Part shown: positions 14,840 to 27,442 of the stretch, one piece after another
Layout of the letters: every line of letters begins with the position of its first letter
Position numbering within the stretch: position 1 is the stretch's first letter
Source of the DNA: Unio delphinus
Taxonomy: Eukaryota > Mollusca > Bivalvia > Unionida > Unionidae
DNA length: 64,000 nucleotides
Assembly (NCBI GenBank): GCA_029339505.1
Contig: JAQISU010000189.1
Span: 496,001-560,000 of the forward strand
Direction: 5' to 3'
Notes under the pieces: model-generated
The model's database searches: none
Told to the model about the DNA's origin: nothing
What the model saw: only the letters and a program-made list of their open reading frames with translations
Translations under genes and position numbers: made by a program

Positions 14840-15030
14840 GCTGTGCTGTAGAGAGCGCTCATCGGTCCAGGGGTTAAAAAAACACCCTGGCCTATGCTAG
14901 TTTCTGTTCAAACAAATGTTTCTTTTATCAAGTTAAAAAGTGTTGTTCCGCCTAGCTCCCTTACAGGCCAGAGCCCCGGGAATATATCCCCGGTTACCTG
15001 CACCCCCTCTTGGTCCTGGTGACAAATATT
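14840..15030 (+). repeat. Interspersed repeat family C, copy 2
   Basis: Shares CTAGTTTCTGTTCAAACAAATG, TGTTGTTCCGCC, GGGAATATATCCCC and a C-rich stretch with the other copies; the (ATGT)n/(TG)n tract follows where copy 1 has (CA)n. Confidence 0.55.
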
Positions 15031-15052
15031 TTTGTATTGTCCCTACATTACC

Positions 15053-15101
15053 ATGTATGTATGTATGTATGTATGTATGTATGTATGTATGTATGTATGT
15101 A

Positions 15102-15176
<75 letters not shown>
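15053..15176. repeat. (ATGT)n-(GT)n-(ATGT)n microsatellite
   Basis: About 55 bp ATGT, about 55 bp GT and a short ATGT end, followed by a G run and GTAG units. Confidence 0.95.
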
Positions 15177-15177
<1 letters not shown>

Positions 15178-15647
15178 GGGGGGTAGGTAGGTAGGCAGGC
15201 AGGCAGACAAGTAAGTAAATCGGTAGGTGTATTTTAAACTGTTATAGCCATTTAACGGCTGAGAAAGTACGGGTGAAAACAAACAGATTTGAACAGATTT
15301 TCAATACAGGTGAAAACAAACACAAATTAGATTGCTTAAATTGTAACAGATGTCATAACACAAAGAATACAAGTAATTCAAATGTTGGGCAGAATAGAAA
15401 GTTATTTGACCTCGTCAACATTTACATTTTGCATTCAAAAAAGGACATTGTTAGGTGAACACACGCGCACACATAAATGAATACACACTTAAAGCATTAA
15501 TACTGAATAGTGCAAGACTAGTTTTCCTGTAGTTCTTGCTGTTTCGCCTCTCAGTGTGTCTTCGTCTAAGGCAATTACCGGTACTACACATTCAAACAAC
15601 TTTAGATGTCTCAAAGTCTTGGATCAAAGGCAATAAATCTTGACATC

Positions 15648-15780
15648 TACAGCTTTAAAACCAACAGGGCACAACATTCACAATTTTAAAACCAACAGGG
15701 TACGACATCTACAATTTTAAAACCAACAGGGTACGACATCTACAATTTTAAAACCAACAGGGCACTACATCTACAATTTT
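15648..15780. repeat. 31-bp minisatellite, about 4 copies
   Basis: The unit contains ATTTTAAAACCAACAGGG and then (TA/CA)CGACATCTAC; differences between copies are few. No coding sense. Confidence 0.9.
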
Positions 15781-16989
15781 AACAGGACTTTCATTACACA
15801 ATCACACAATGATATCAATTGTTATGAAATCAGCGTTTTCATTTGTGTTTTTTTTTTTATTCAGCTCATTGCACTTTCATATCAAAATGGCACAATAACA
15901 GCTAAATCCAGGTGTAACGTTGAAACTAGGATTGGCTTTCTTTAAAGTAAACGTTTACGTAGGTGAAACATGTTGAATCACTGAGCTAAACATCGGCGCT
16001 AAATTTATTATGCAACGTGAAGTGTATCCTGCTTCGTCCTTGTCGATTCTTAAATAGGTCCAAGGAAAAAAGGGAAAAGTGTCCTCCCTTGAGTTGTTAT
16101 TTATGGTACACGTATAATGTATAGGTAAATTGTAAGTAACGATGCTACCCCCATAAGCTGGAGGAAAATCGCAAAGCTAGTTCTTCGGCTGATTAGTTCT
16201 GTTCATGCGGCAATAATTTTAAAAACTAAATACGCACACATGTTGACACAATACTGACATACTTTGAAGAGCAATATGCACATTTCTCGACACAGTACAC
16301 GCATAAAATTGCGCACAATAAACAGATACAAAAAACAATGTCAGCTTTAACTCGTTCTTTTGTATTGGGATTTTTTTAATCAAGCTTGATTTCTGCAAAA
16401 CATGTACAGACATATACAAAACCGTTGAACTATTTGTATCTCCAGATCTCCCAAATAACTACAAACACTTATAATCTCGTTTGTTTAAGTTTGTTAAACT
16501 GTCCTTTTTTGAAAGTCATGTAGCATACAACGTAGTATTCAAATCACGCGATACTTTGATCTGATCTGCAATCAAATAACCTTCATGATAAAATGCGAAT
16601 TATTTTTTTTTAACCATAATTCAAGATGTTACAGAAAGAAAGGATGAAGAGAAGAACTGAAGAAAAGAAGAAATAAATTTCTCGCTCATTTACATATGGA
16701 CACATACACACACAAAAACAAGCACGCTGGCTGTTACGTCCAGAACTTTGTCTAATCTGTGATTTAATAAAGTGTATATCATCTTTCTTTTAGTAAACCA
16801 AATATTAAAAATTGACATTGCAAACGTTGGAAGCCAATTTTACAGTTTTTACTGAAATGGACTGTGCTAGAAACCACAACAGGACAGTGAGAGTGAGCAG
16901 CCTGTCGCTTGCTTACACCGAGAGCTGATGTTGGCTTTGGAACGCCTTTATGCATTCAGTGTTAGAAATGCTTTCTCGACAGTTAGGTT

Positions 16990-17165
16990 AATGTTGTTTT
17001 TGTTGTAGGGTTTAACGCCATTGTTCGGCATACTGTAGGCTATACATGGATGCCAGTATTAATGGTATAGCAAGAACCCGTAAAAAAACCCAAAAAAAAC
17101 AACGAAAGAACCACCGACCAGCGAGAAGCTATTGGAAAGCTTTCTCACATACCCACATTTGACAG
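16990..17165 (-). mobile_element. SINE-2, head missing
   Basis: Contains GTAGGGTTTAACGCC, GGATGCCAGTATTAATGG, AGAACCACCGACC and GAAAGCTTTCTCACATACCC on the plus strand, the complement of the family body. It sits about 280 bp past the exon 1B donor. Confidence 0.7.
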
Positions 17166-17442
17166 TTAGATTAAACATTATATATGATATCAATGAATGC
17201 AATAACTATGTTTTGTGTATTTTTTGTAACCTTGCGACTTTTTGTTGTAAAATCAGTGGAGGGGTTTAAACAAACGGGAGAGTATGTGAAACAATATTGA
17301 TACTGATAAAGTAGGCTGTGACAAAATAAATATGACTCAGAATTGGGCATGAAATCTTGCATACCATAATAACCATGCAAAAAGACCTCGATAAAATGAC
17401 AAACGGGCAAACAAATAAATAACAACCAAGCAGGTAACTCAC

Positions 17443-17647
17443 CTCCATTGACAAATTTGGTGATAATATTGGTTTCAAAATTACATGTCCAACTGCTGCT
17501 ACATGAAAGCAGCAATCCTTTGTATTCACCCGATGTTGACATGTTCCAGAAAGGGGTCACAAAGCCAACAGTTAGAAGAATAAATCCAAAAACTGTCAAA
17601 AAATAACACAAGCAAGAAAGAAACCGATTATTCTTGAGGACCGTCAT
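17443..17647 (-). CDS. Claudin/PMP22-like first exon 1B
   Basis: First coding exon: 68 codons plus one base, with a GTGAGT donor in phase 1. It starts MTVLKNNRFLSCLCYFL, with TM1 at about residues 9-31 and T-P-F-W34 N-M-S-T-S-G as in the siblings. Loop 1 is the most divergent of the four: three residues shorter than in 1A, with G44-L45-L46-L47-S-C49, an added Trp53 between the two Cys, and C55. Splicing to shared exons 2 and 3 gives a 168-residue protein. A TATAAAA string sits about 190 bp upstream of the ATG. The nearest exon 2-like sequence downstream is the shared one at 7.8 kb, which implies a 9.5-kb first intron. It could instead be an orphaned duplicate, but the frame, donor and family motif are all intact. 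Confidence 0.72.
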
Positions 17648-17837
17648 GGTATTAATTCAGATTAGTCTCCCCTGTCTTCTGTCAATTTCCATAATTCGTC
17701 CATTTTTATCGATTTCGCGCAATTTTTGTATCCAAGTTTGTTTTAAATGCTTTCTCAAGGATTTCTTTCACGTGTGTGAAGCATATATTCGTGAATTTAT
17801 ACTTAAGATATTTTCAGATGGGGCGACGGAAAGGGCA

Positions 17838-17844
17838 TTTTATA
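17838..17844 (-). promoter_or_regulatory. TATA-like string upstream of exon 1B
   Basis: The minus strand reads GTATAAAATGCCC about 190 bp before the exon 1B ATG. Position and sequence suit a promoter used only by this first exon. Confidence 0.3.
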
Positions 17845-18529
17845 CAAATCAGATCGACACCGGACTTTATTCTGCCTCTACCCTTTAAGTTGACGACCTT
17901 TCAATACTGTTCGTATCTCACAAGAGAAAACACTGATTCATTGTAAAATCACGGCCTTTTTAAACCATTATTAAATGAGCGCCTCTCTTTTTTTAACCAA
18001 AGCCACAGAATTCCCTAATGCTCCTTTTTCCCAGCATTCCGGTGTTTCTGTTTTTCTTTCTAACGTTGCACCATCTGTTAATGTACACGTTGTCCATTAT
18101 TTTCCACTGCTCACGTGATCATACTCGGTTCTTTTCCACATAACATTCGTCCATGTAACATGCAGTGAGTTATTTAGTGTACTGAGGGAACTAATTAAAC
18201 ACGAAATAGTGCATTGATTTTTCTGTTCAACTTATTCATTTTGTACTAGAATCGGGGGGTGGGGGTGGGGCGGTTAAGGAGTGTATACTAACAATATATT
18301 GTAAAATATGTCAAGCAGTATATACGGGCGACAATACTTGGCATATTTCTGAACTTAATTTGTGAAGTACATTTTAGGAAGGTTACCGGATTTACTTTAA
18401 ACAATTTGATTCAATTTTGATGGATTCTTTCTGTGTACGTTTACACAATAAATATAATGAAATTTCATTATCCTCAATTCACCTCATTTCATTTTATTTT
18501 CTACATCGAGATCGATATACTAATGAACC

Positions 18530-18654
<125 letters not shown>

Positions 18655-18874
18655 TGTGATGTTGATCTGCTCGACTAGCTACAGCAGGCAGCGTCTGATA
18701 TCATTAATCAATATTCCATTTAATAACGCCCATCCGTAGAACACACATTACCGGTAGCGCCCAAGATTGGATAAGCAGAATTTAGAATGCAGGCGAGTAC
18801 CGAAAAGAATGCTGCCGTCACACAATTAAAGTCAAACCAATACATGGATTTTATTCTTCGTAAGACTGGTTTAT

Positions 18875-19035
18875 TTTATGGGTCCGACGCCATTTTTTCA
18901 GCACATGAGATGCTGCACATCGTAATCAGTGTATTTTGGAAGAGGAAGAAACCAAAAAGAATCATCGACCCAAGTGAAGCTGCCGGAGTGAGTGATAGGT
19001 AAAGGCAAGCACATTAGACCACTCTACTGCCATGG
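18875..19035 (-). mobile_element. SINE-2, degraded
   Basis: Recognised by GACGCCATTTTTTCAGCACA, the AGAATCATCGACCCA block and the ATTAGACCACTCTACTGCC head remnant. Heavily diverged. Confidence 0.5.
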
Positions 19036-20376
19036 ACCCGTTATTCTTTTTAGAAACTTACTGACTATTGCTACGACTCAGTGCCTTAAATTACGTAACA
19101 AAAGAATTATAACGAACAAGTTTAAGTAAAGTCAACAAACAATTCATCTGAGGTAAAAAGTAAAGCTATAATACAGCATTGTGAATTAAATCACAAATAA
19201 TCCTAAATTTTGTATCATAAGTACAAAGGGTATCAAATATTCTGAATAAAAATCTAAAAGTATTGAATGTCCTGATGTACAGCAATGATTCCATCAAAAA
19301 CGTATTTGAATGAATTCACAAAAATTCCAAAATACTGTGTTAATCGAAAGCCAATCAGTATTTAGCCTCTCAATGAATAATTTATATAACTAATCCCTCT
19401 CAAATTACATCTGAACACAACTCTAAAGCCTAATAAATCTATTCCAGCGACGTATCTAAGATAGGAATAAGTTAGTCGTTTACCAAGTCCCTATTTAGAC
19501 ACTTTTTCATTTGACCTAGATGTGAGTCGTTATAGTGGAAAATTACAGTACCATTCTAAATTAGTCAGTTTCTAGAAAACTCAAAACGCTACAATAAGAT
19601 CCTAATTACAATTTTCAATCATGGACAACAGTTATCTATGCAAACATTTTGTTTACAACTGCCCCTTATCTTAAAGTGTAATGTGCAATCAGTGACGCAC
19701 GTTAAGGACACGATATAAATAATATACTATACAACTATAAATGTCACAAACGAATGAAATGTTTACACTCATAAAACTGGTCAAGTCAAGTAACATGTCG
19801 CTGTTAATTTATACGACTTTCAAAGAATTCAACAGAAAAAAACAGAGGTCTTGATTTGGGTATTTCGAAAAGAGATGATGGAGTCGATCGGTCAAGTTCC
19901 CACATTTTCATTGATCGGATCACCTAATATGTATGAATTTCATGTATGAGCTGCAGATATTTTTAAAATAAAAATCACGTATTTAAAATTGCTGTGCATA
20001 TTTCACGACACTGACTTTACAGAGTTTATTTTTCTTAAATTGGAATTTGGAATGAATACACGAGGGATGGGGCAACTTTGCGTGGGTATTGCGTTCTCTT
20101 GCTATCAGGACATTACAATTATTCAATATAAAAGGAGCACTGAGCTGTATTTATTCTAGCTTGGCAATGAACTTACCTCTGAATAATTTATCTATTTCTA
20201 GACACATATGAACAGATAAATTAAATATTTATTATTTATTTGCGTGTTTCTGTTTTCCATCCGGGAGGGGGTGGGGGCATTGGCTTGTTTGTTTTTCATT
20301 TGTTTTAGGTGAAGAGTGCTTTTCTACTGGATTATCGGTAAACAAAACAGATACATTGGTATGATCGAATAAATAA

Positions 20377-20615
<239 letters not shown>

Positions 20616-20902
20616 AACACCTGGGCATGCGTATCACCACTGCCTCTAGTAAGCTACGATATTTCCTTCATATTAAAATCAACGGGAAACGAAACGTTGT
20701 AGTTAGATATAAATTCTTTCTTTTTAACCCCTAGATTATAGAACTTGGTTTCTAGTCCTTTGAAAGCATATACAAAGTTAATGTGAAGAACAGAGATTAT
20801 AATCCATTAAAAGCTAAACCAGTAGCTGAAGAGATAATGGAAACAAAACCATTTCATTAGAAAATATAGAATACACGGTTACGTGACAAAATATTCTTCA
20901 TC

Positions 20903-21040
20903 GTTTTGTTTTAGGGGCTTTAACCACATTTTATTGGCCTTTATAAGTTATACATGGCGGCCTGAATATTGGTGGAAGGAAGAACCTGGGAAAATCCCAG
21001 GAAGAATCACTCACCCACAGAATAGTTAACCTTGGAAACG
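20903..21040 (-). mobile_element. SINE-2 fragment
   Basis: Complement of the body: GGGGCTTTAACCACATTTT, TATACATGGCGGCC, GGAAGAACCTGGGAAAATCC, CTCACCCACAGAATAG. Confidence 0.6.
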
Positions 21041-21371
21041 GCCCCTAAAATTATTTTCCTACTGCTTGTGCGATCAGCAGAAAATCTATTTAGTATTCAA
21101 TTTATAATAAATACGGCGTTATTAAATATACAAAATGCACAAAACAGCATTTGGAAGATAATTTATAGTTGCAGCACACATGCAGTACAAGCTATTTCAA
21201 AGACAGAATTTTACGTTTAAAGGTTAAAGGTTAAAAACATCAGAACACACATTATTTGGTGTTAAAATGATACACAAACTATGATTTTGTTATTTAAAAG
21301 AAGATGAAGAACTCTATGAAGGGAAAACATAGACACTGGTGATATTACTCGTGAAAACTGACTTTCAATGT

Positions 21372-21372
<1 letters not shown>

Positions 21373-21410
<38 letters not shown>
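21373..21410. repeat. (CA)n microsatellite
   Basis: About 19 CA units. Confidence 0.95.
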
Positions 21411-21411
<1 letters not shown>

Positions 21412-22349
21412 TGTAACAATTGCTCGCATACTGAGATCCTTTTCTCATAAAATTGTAAATATTCGATACGAATGAATAAACACTATAATAAAAAAAATTG
21501 ATTTTTGCATTGTTGAATAGCATGTATGTCAAAAAAGACTAGGCAATAGGTAAAGTTCGCATTGATATCTCCGCTGATCACTCTTCGCACGAAAAGACAT
21601 GAAAACGTGGTCACGTGGTCATTACATTTAGGGATGGTTTTCCAGTGAATCTCCTTGAGCGAAACGAACCAATACGTGAAAAAGTAATACAAAGAAGAAA
21701 AATACACTGGTGTAAGCAATATAATTCTTCCTAACCCGGAACTATGTGATCAAAAGGATTGACTGAATTGAACAATTTTCAATACAAATTGAACATTTGT
21801 GTTCACGTAAATGGTTTTGACTGAAGTCATATCAAATGAAGTTTGAAAAGTCATCGACAATAAATCCAATGAATGATGTCATATCAAGTAAAGAAAAGAA
21901 AGTTACAACAAATACAGTATTCATTCGTTATCGTTAGTATTTTTTCATGTACAACATACTTGCTAGGAATTTTGCCTGCTCAGCTTTTATCAGAAACGTT
22001 GTATCAGCCAAATGAGTCACGTTACCACATATTATTCTAGAATAATCTTCACAGGAAACGGTTAATGTTTATACATCCCTACATGAACAATAAAATACTT
22101 AAGTTTAAAACAAAATATCAAACCGTTTGAACGACCTCTTATACAGTCTGTACTATTCTCATAACTATGTTCCATTCTTCGATGTAAATGATATAAGTTG
22201 TTAAAGGGATTCTCCTCCATAGAAAACAAAAAATGTTAAGACAAAAAAACTTATATGTCTTTATCTCAATGACGAATACTAAAAACATGGTAGGTCGTGA
22301 TATATTTCCAGTACAAGCTTCTAAAGATTAGGCGTTATACAAAGTCCTC

Positions 22350-22367
22350 ATTATTATTATTATTATT

Positions 22368-22446
<79 letters not shown>
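22350..22446. repeat. (ATT)n then (AT)n microsatellite
   Basis: About seven ATT units followed by about 73 bp AT. Confidence 0.95.
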
Positions 22447-22450
<4 letters not shown>

Positions 22451-22753
22451 ATTAGCAATCTTGTTTCCGACATCATGGTATTTTATATTTTAAAAATTTA
22501 AAGTAATATATCAAGAAACATGAACAAACATGCTGAATTAGATAGGTGGCAAAGTTAAAAAGCTGGCAGAAGAATTAATGAAAAACACATATCATAACCG
22601 GATCTTTTCTGACGGTTCTCACGTAATGGATTAAGTCAGCCATCTCAATTAAAATTATCTTTGTACCAAAACTTCGATATGCTTGACAAACGTTGAATAG
22701 AGCAGGTTGTTTTTTGCGTCATATATTTTTTTTAGCTGCGGCTTATAAAGATA

Positions 22754-22965
22754 ATGATAATAAGACTTACAAAAATGGTACTAACAGCTGCCTCGCATGG
22801 CGCTCAGCATTAAGAAGTCAGTGTTATGACTGGTCGGCCTGGTGTCAGAATAACGATGCCGCAGTGCTAGACATCACTATAAACTGTCTCACTGCAGACA
22901 TCGTAGCAATATGACTGAAATTGTTTTTAAAGCTACGTTAAAAATCCTAGTCAAACAAAATGGCA
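22754..22965 (+). mobile_element. SINE-1, head missing
   Basis: Body from GACTTACAAAAATGGTACT through GCGCTCAGCATTAAGAAG and CTAGACATCACTATAAAC to CGTAGCAATATGACTGAAA and AAAGCTACGTTAAAAATCC. It lacks the tRNA head and carries a deletion in the middle. Confidence 0.75.
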
Positions 22966-23196
22966 GTTAAGGGCATACTGAGGCTGGCAATATAGGTTGG
23001 CCAGTGGGTATAGAATAAATCGAGTTACCGCGGTTTGAACAAAGTAATATTACAGAAGCTAATGATCAGAGCTGGTTAGAGTTGGTTAGCATGCACTCCA
23101 AACAGTTACAACCATGTCACCATGGTTTCTTTCTTACACCAAAATCACATTACTGATCTTTATATAGAACTACGCTGTAAATGTATTGCCACAGTA

Positions 23197-23340
23197 CACA
23201 GGTTTTATCGCACGCATACATGTACACTCACGCTCGGTAGGTTTCATCGCACGCATACACTCACGCTCGGCAAGTTTTATCGCACGAGCACACTCACGCT
23301 CGGCAGGTTTTATCGCACGCATGCACTCACGATCGGGCGT
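23197..23340. repeat. 36-bp minisatellite, about 4 copies
   Basis: Units of the form TTTTATCGCACGCA-ACACTCACGCTCGG-AGG. Because 36 is a multiple of three, one plus-strand frame reads a 12-residue repeat (YRTHTLTLG-type) inside a 101-codon open frame. There is no sign of a real gene around it. Confidence 0.85.
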
Positions 23341-24401
23341 AAATACCATCGTATAACTTCAACATTTACATTTGGAAAACACAATTGTAGCCATGAATCA
23401 CGAACGAAACTGTGTTCCACTTTATGAGAGATATTGGTAGCCTGTTGTTCAGTGTGTATGTTTAATATAGACAAAATGCAAGTTTACGGTTAAACCATAA
23501 TATCATTTTAAAAACAATAAAATCTGAGAGAAACCAGTCAAACCTTGCGAATAAGAATAATAGTCGTAAATTTGTCCAATGTTGAACGTCTCTCTATTAC
23601 ACAAAACATGATAATATATATTTTGTTGGGGTCGAGGCTCGATGCCAGTACCTTCTCTAAGTACACATTTTAACACTTTCCTCAACTGACTGTTTGTGAC
23701 ATTGCTTAAAATAATGGCCAAAATAATATAAAATTATCACTAATGTGGTACTTCCAAAACGACATGTTAAGACTTTTATTAACATTTGCACCCTTAAAGT
23801 TCTGACTTCATGCAAAGATAGTGAGAATCAAAACTTTTCAAAGATACGAAGAATTGTTGAAATATTCTTTATAGTTATTCTGTTTATTTATTCATTGGGG
23901 GGGGGGGCAGTGATTTCTTTGAATGTGATTAAAATTAACCATATGTATCGGAACGTAATAAAATTCTAAATTTTTAACTGTTATTTACTAAACCGCGAAT
24001 TTATATAAATGTACAAGAATACTATAATGAATATACACATTTCATTTTAACAATATCATATACTTTCAACTTGTTATGACCAAAGACAGAAATTTCATGC
24101 GAGATGCGTTTTGTTAAAATGCACACAAGGGTTGCAAAACGTATATAGAAACACAAAGCCAATTTATACTTAACATCTAATGTTCACAAAGCATTTATAT
24201 TTCAACGTATAGAACAAATATGCTAATTTCAGGAACGGAAATACAGATAGTGAGATATGTTCATCTAAATGTGCACGCTTGAATTGTTAGAACCTGAATT
24301 ATATTAAACTACTACAATAAATATGCACAATTCATTGTCATGACTTTTTTTAATCTCATAATGACTCCTCATAAACAAGGTCAACTAATTTCTTAAAATC
24401 G

Positions 24402-24560
24402 TCTGACAATGTGAGTATATGAGAAAGCTTGTCAGTCACGTCTCGTGGGTCGATGGTTCTTTCTAGTGATTTTCCCAGGCTCTTCCTCACCATTTATACT
24501 GGCCGCCATGTATAGCCTAAATTGTGCTGAAAAATGGCGTTAAAACCCAAAATAATAATA
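24402..24560 (+). mobile_element. SINE-2, head missing
   Basis: GAAAGCTTGTCAGTCACGTC, TCGATGGTTCTTTC, CTTCCTCACCATTTATACTGG, GGCGTTAAAACCC. It lies about 420 bp past the exon 1C donor. Confidence 0.7.
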
Positions 24561-24738
24561 ACAACCTTCTAACTTTATGTGTTTGTAAATTTTAAATAAA
24601 CTTCATTAATGTCCATAGAAGATATGTACGAATCGTCTTTGCTTTGAACAAGTACAAGAAACCAAATAGAAAAGACAAAACATTGTCCATACTATTTAAC
24701 ACTTGAAGCTGAACAAGTCCCATGATACTTATTCACAT

Positions 24739-24764
24739 TGGTGTGTGTGTGTGTGTGTGTGTGT
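24739..24764. repeat. (GT)n microsatellite
   Basis: 13 GT units. Confidence 0.9.
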
Positions 24765-24977
24765 CTGTCTGCTGGCGGTGACGTGTATATAATAGTGCAG
24801 GTGCGTATGTGTAGCGTATGTACATAGTGTAACAGGGTATTGCTTTCTGCAAACTTAGAATACACAGCATTAAAAATAATAAACGTTCTTTATCATATGA
24901 TTTGAAACAAATTCAAGAAAGATGGTCAATTCCTGACCTCATTTTATTGTATACCGAAATAAATGGGTTCCACATAC

Positions 24978-25191
24978 CTCCACTTGAGTATGACTGGATC
25001 TGACTGATGTCAAAAGAGCATGTAAAGTTACTGTAGCACGTAAATATTATTCCAGAGTATTTGGTTACGCTGTTTTGCGTTGAGACACTCCAACACGGCG
25101 TGAAGAATCCCGCCGTAAGGGCCAGGAAACCCATGATTGTTAAAAGATATGCCAAACAGGCAATAAGGCAATTATTCTTGAATAAACTCAT
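24978..25191 (-). CDS. Claudin/PMP22-like first exon 1C
   Basis: First coding exon: 71 codons plus one base, donor GTATGT, phase 1. An in-frame ATG 14 codons further upstream exists, but the start was placed at MSLFKNNCLIACLAYLL because all siblings begin M-x-(L/I/V)-(F/L)-K-N-N. TM1 is at about residues 8-31. Two oddities set it apart: the residue before the loop Trp is Cys33 instead of Phe, and the usual G-L is G47-I48, followed by C52 and C58. An N-F-T sequon lies between the two Cys. With the shared exons it gives 171 residues. It is closest to 1D, and the similarity extends about 2.4 kb upstream of the start, so the two arose by a segmental duplication. The promoter-proximal TATA string seen in 1D is altered here. 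Confidence 0.7.
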
Positions 25192-25852
25192 GGTAACGTT
25201 GATTTCAGTGTTGTCGTTCGATAATATTGCCAATGAATCAGATAATATGTCTAGAAAATATGTTCTTTCAAAATCTAAACGTTGACAAGACTAGGGCAGC
25301 TCGAAGATAGATGACGATGAAAATTTCACGTAAGTGTTATCGGACCTTTATTAAAGACAAATAAAGCTTTGCGTCAAGGAAAAAATAAACGAATGACATT
25401 TGCTGAGGTGCTGTTAAATCGGTTTGAGACTGCGGTATTGATTCTCCAAATTGACGAAATTCCCAGAATGCGAATAAACGTGTCTGGCCATATATCACCA
25501 TTAAACCTGCACTGCTCTTTACAAGGTTGTAAAACAAATTTTCCTTTTGTTGTTTTATTTATTCCATGTTAGGTCGTACGAATCCCGCCAACAGTTTCGA
25601 AGAAAGGATTCTCAAAGCACACAAATAATCAATCAAATCCTAATTACGTCCAGAATGAGTTGAAAAACACCTGTGATCTTTCTTGTCTCGACAGTCGAAC
25701 GGGAAAATGAAAACAATGACATATGCAGATTTGAATCTAAACTATAAGGTAGCGATGAATCACGTGCCTTTCTAATTAGTTCTGATCTATGGCTATGACA
25801 ATTGTAGCGAGTGTTTACTATACTAATGGTTAAAAAGTAAAAGGAAAGATGT

Positions 25853-25983
25853 ACTACACAGCCTTGTAATGTATGTACTACACAGCCTTGTAATGTATGT
25901 AGGAATGTGCACGTTGCATATACGTACGCACTATCATACTTAAAATGAGGTATGTACATACATTACAAGGCTGTGAGTAACAT
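25853..25983. repeat. Inverted repeat of about 31 bp with one arm duplicated
   Basis: The left arm AGATGTACTACACAGCC-TTGTAATGTATGTA is repeated once in tandem. The right arm, about 55 bp on, is its complement (TACATACATTACAAGGCTG). It could be a small MITE or a foldback; no target-site duplication was identified. Confidence 0.6.
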
Positions 25984-26660
25984 CTGCCTAAGGGTTTATT
26001 AACCAAATGTCAATTGCTTTGACCCTAATTTATAGCCACCACAAACACTATACGAGGGCAGGGTGGAGGGGGGGGGGGCATTTTCCATGTTGTCCTACTT
26101 GACCAGCAATAATGATTTTGACAAAATGGTTTCCAACTCTGAATTGCGGTGGAAGGTTTAGTTTTATTGACTAAATAAGCTGAGTCAATTTTTGTTATTA
26201 TTAAGTTATTTATTCACTTTATAACTGCAACACATGAGGTTTAAACTTCGTTTATTGTAGCTGAAAACACTCTGTTTGATATTTTTCAATGAACTAAATA
26301 TATCAATATCGAGCTAAAACTCATCAAATTTTTCTTGGTTTAAAATAAGTCTCATAAAGTTAGAACTTGAAAGAAAGCGTCGAAAACATTGTGGAATTAT
26401 TAGTCATGATGATATAGGTGTTAAATTACATCAAGATAAACCAAATTAAGTAATTAACTTTCATAAACTATTTTAGCTTCATTGCTTTTGAGCTTTATTT
26501 GATGTTTGAAGAACTCGGTAAGACATCCCCACCTTGTACAAGAAGAACCATAGATCAACGGGAAGCTACAGGCAAGATGTCTCACGCAATTGGTTTAACT
26601 GAGGATCAGACCCACCTGGACATAGACAATGTGTGTGAGTGATCTATAAGTTTGTTTGTT

Positions 26661-26727
26661 TGATTAGGATTTTTAACGTAGCTTTAACAATTTTAAACGC
26701 TCTAACCACTAGGCCACCGGAGCGGTG
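26661..26727 (-). mobile_element. SINE-1 fragment (tail joined to head)
   Basis: On the minus strand CCGCTCCGGTGGCCTAGTGG-TTAGAGCG is directly followed by the AAAGCTACGTTAAAAATCC tail; the body is deleted. Confidence 0.6.
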
Positions 26728-27269
26728 AGTGATCTATAAGGGCTAGTGCCTTAGACCGGGACCCGAACTACTTTTTCTAAATAATCAATTCAAATTAATT
26801 GCTCCAGTAACTTCGACAACATCGATGATAGATGGATTTTTTGCAGTAATTGTTTAAAACTGTCGTTGATAACGATAACACTTCATGTAACACAAAAACA
26901 AATAGCTTGTTCAGTTTTGTAAATTTATTTATACTTTCTTATCATTTAAAATGTATTCATGTTTCCAGGGCACTATGTTGCTTAATATTTGGTCATAGCT
27001 GTAAAAAGTCTTTGTGTTGGGACAGATTGCCAAAGGCTTATATTCAAGAACTAATGCACTGGAAATGTACGCTTGTTAGATGCGTGGTCAGGACGTTTTG
27101 GTTATACAATTAAAGCTACCAAGTGTCTGATAAAACAAAATAATCATGCATACTCAAAAAGGCTCACTACCTGCAAAAATGCAGAAAGGCTCGTAGGCTT
27201 GTGTTCAAAATGACAAAATATGTTTAGTTTTATGTTTTCGTTGAATGATCATTGAAAAAGAATCACATA

Positions 27270-27442
27270 TTTATCATGAGATGGGATGACTTGAGAAACA
27301 AATATTGATCATGAGATGGGACGACTTGAGAAGCAGATATTGATCATGAGATGGGAAGCACATATTGATCATGAGATGGGAAGCACATATTGATCATGAG
27401 ATGGGAAGCACATATTGATCATGAGATGGGACGACTTGAGAT
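27270..27442. repeat. 25-37 bp minisatellite, about 6 copies
   Basis: Core ATATTGATCATGAGATGGGA followed by AGCAC (short unit, about 25 bp) or CGACTTGAGAAGCAG (long unit). Mixed long and short forms suggest unequal exchange. Confidence 0.85.

Larger units (their letters stand above)
13514..17442 (-). other. Interval between first exons 1B and 1A
   Basis: Searched for an exon 2 or 3 copy (CAGGCAGCGATTCC or CACGCAGACG-type strings on the plus strand) and none was seen. It contains SINE-2 copies, family C, microsatellites and a 31-bp minisatellite. The remaining sequence is AT-rich without recognisable genes. Confidence 0.5.

Noticed and set aside
23503..23969. Two opposed short frames as a gene pair
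   Set aside because: Both are under 75 codons, have no motif and read through AT-rich and poly-G sequence.
25192..25233. Upstream in-frame ATG giving exon 1C 14 more residues
   Set aside because: All siblings start at the M-x-x-F/L-K-N-N position, and the extra residues are not conserved.
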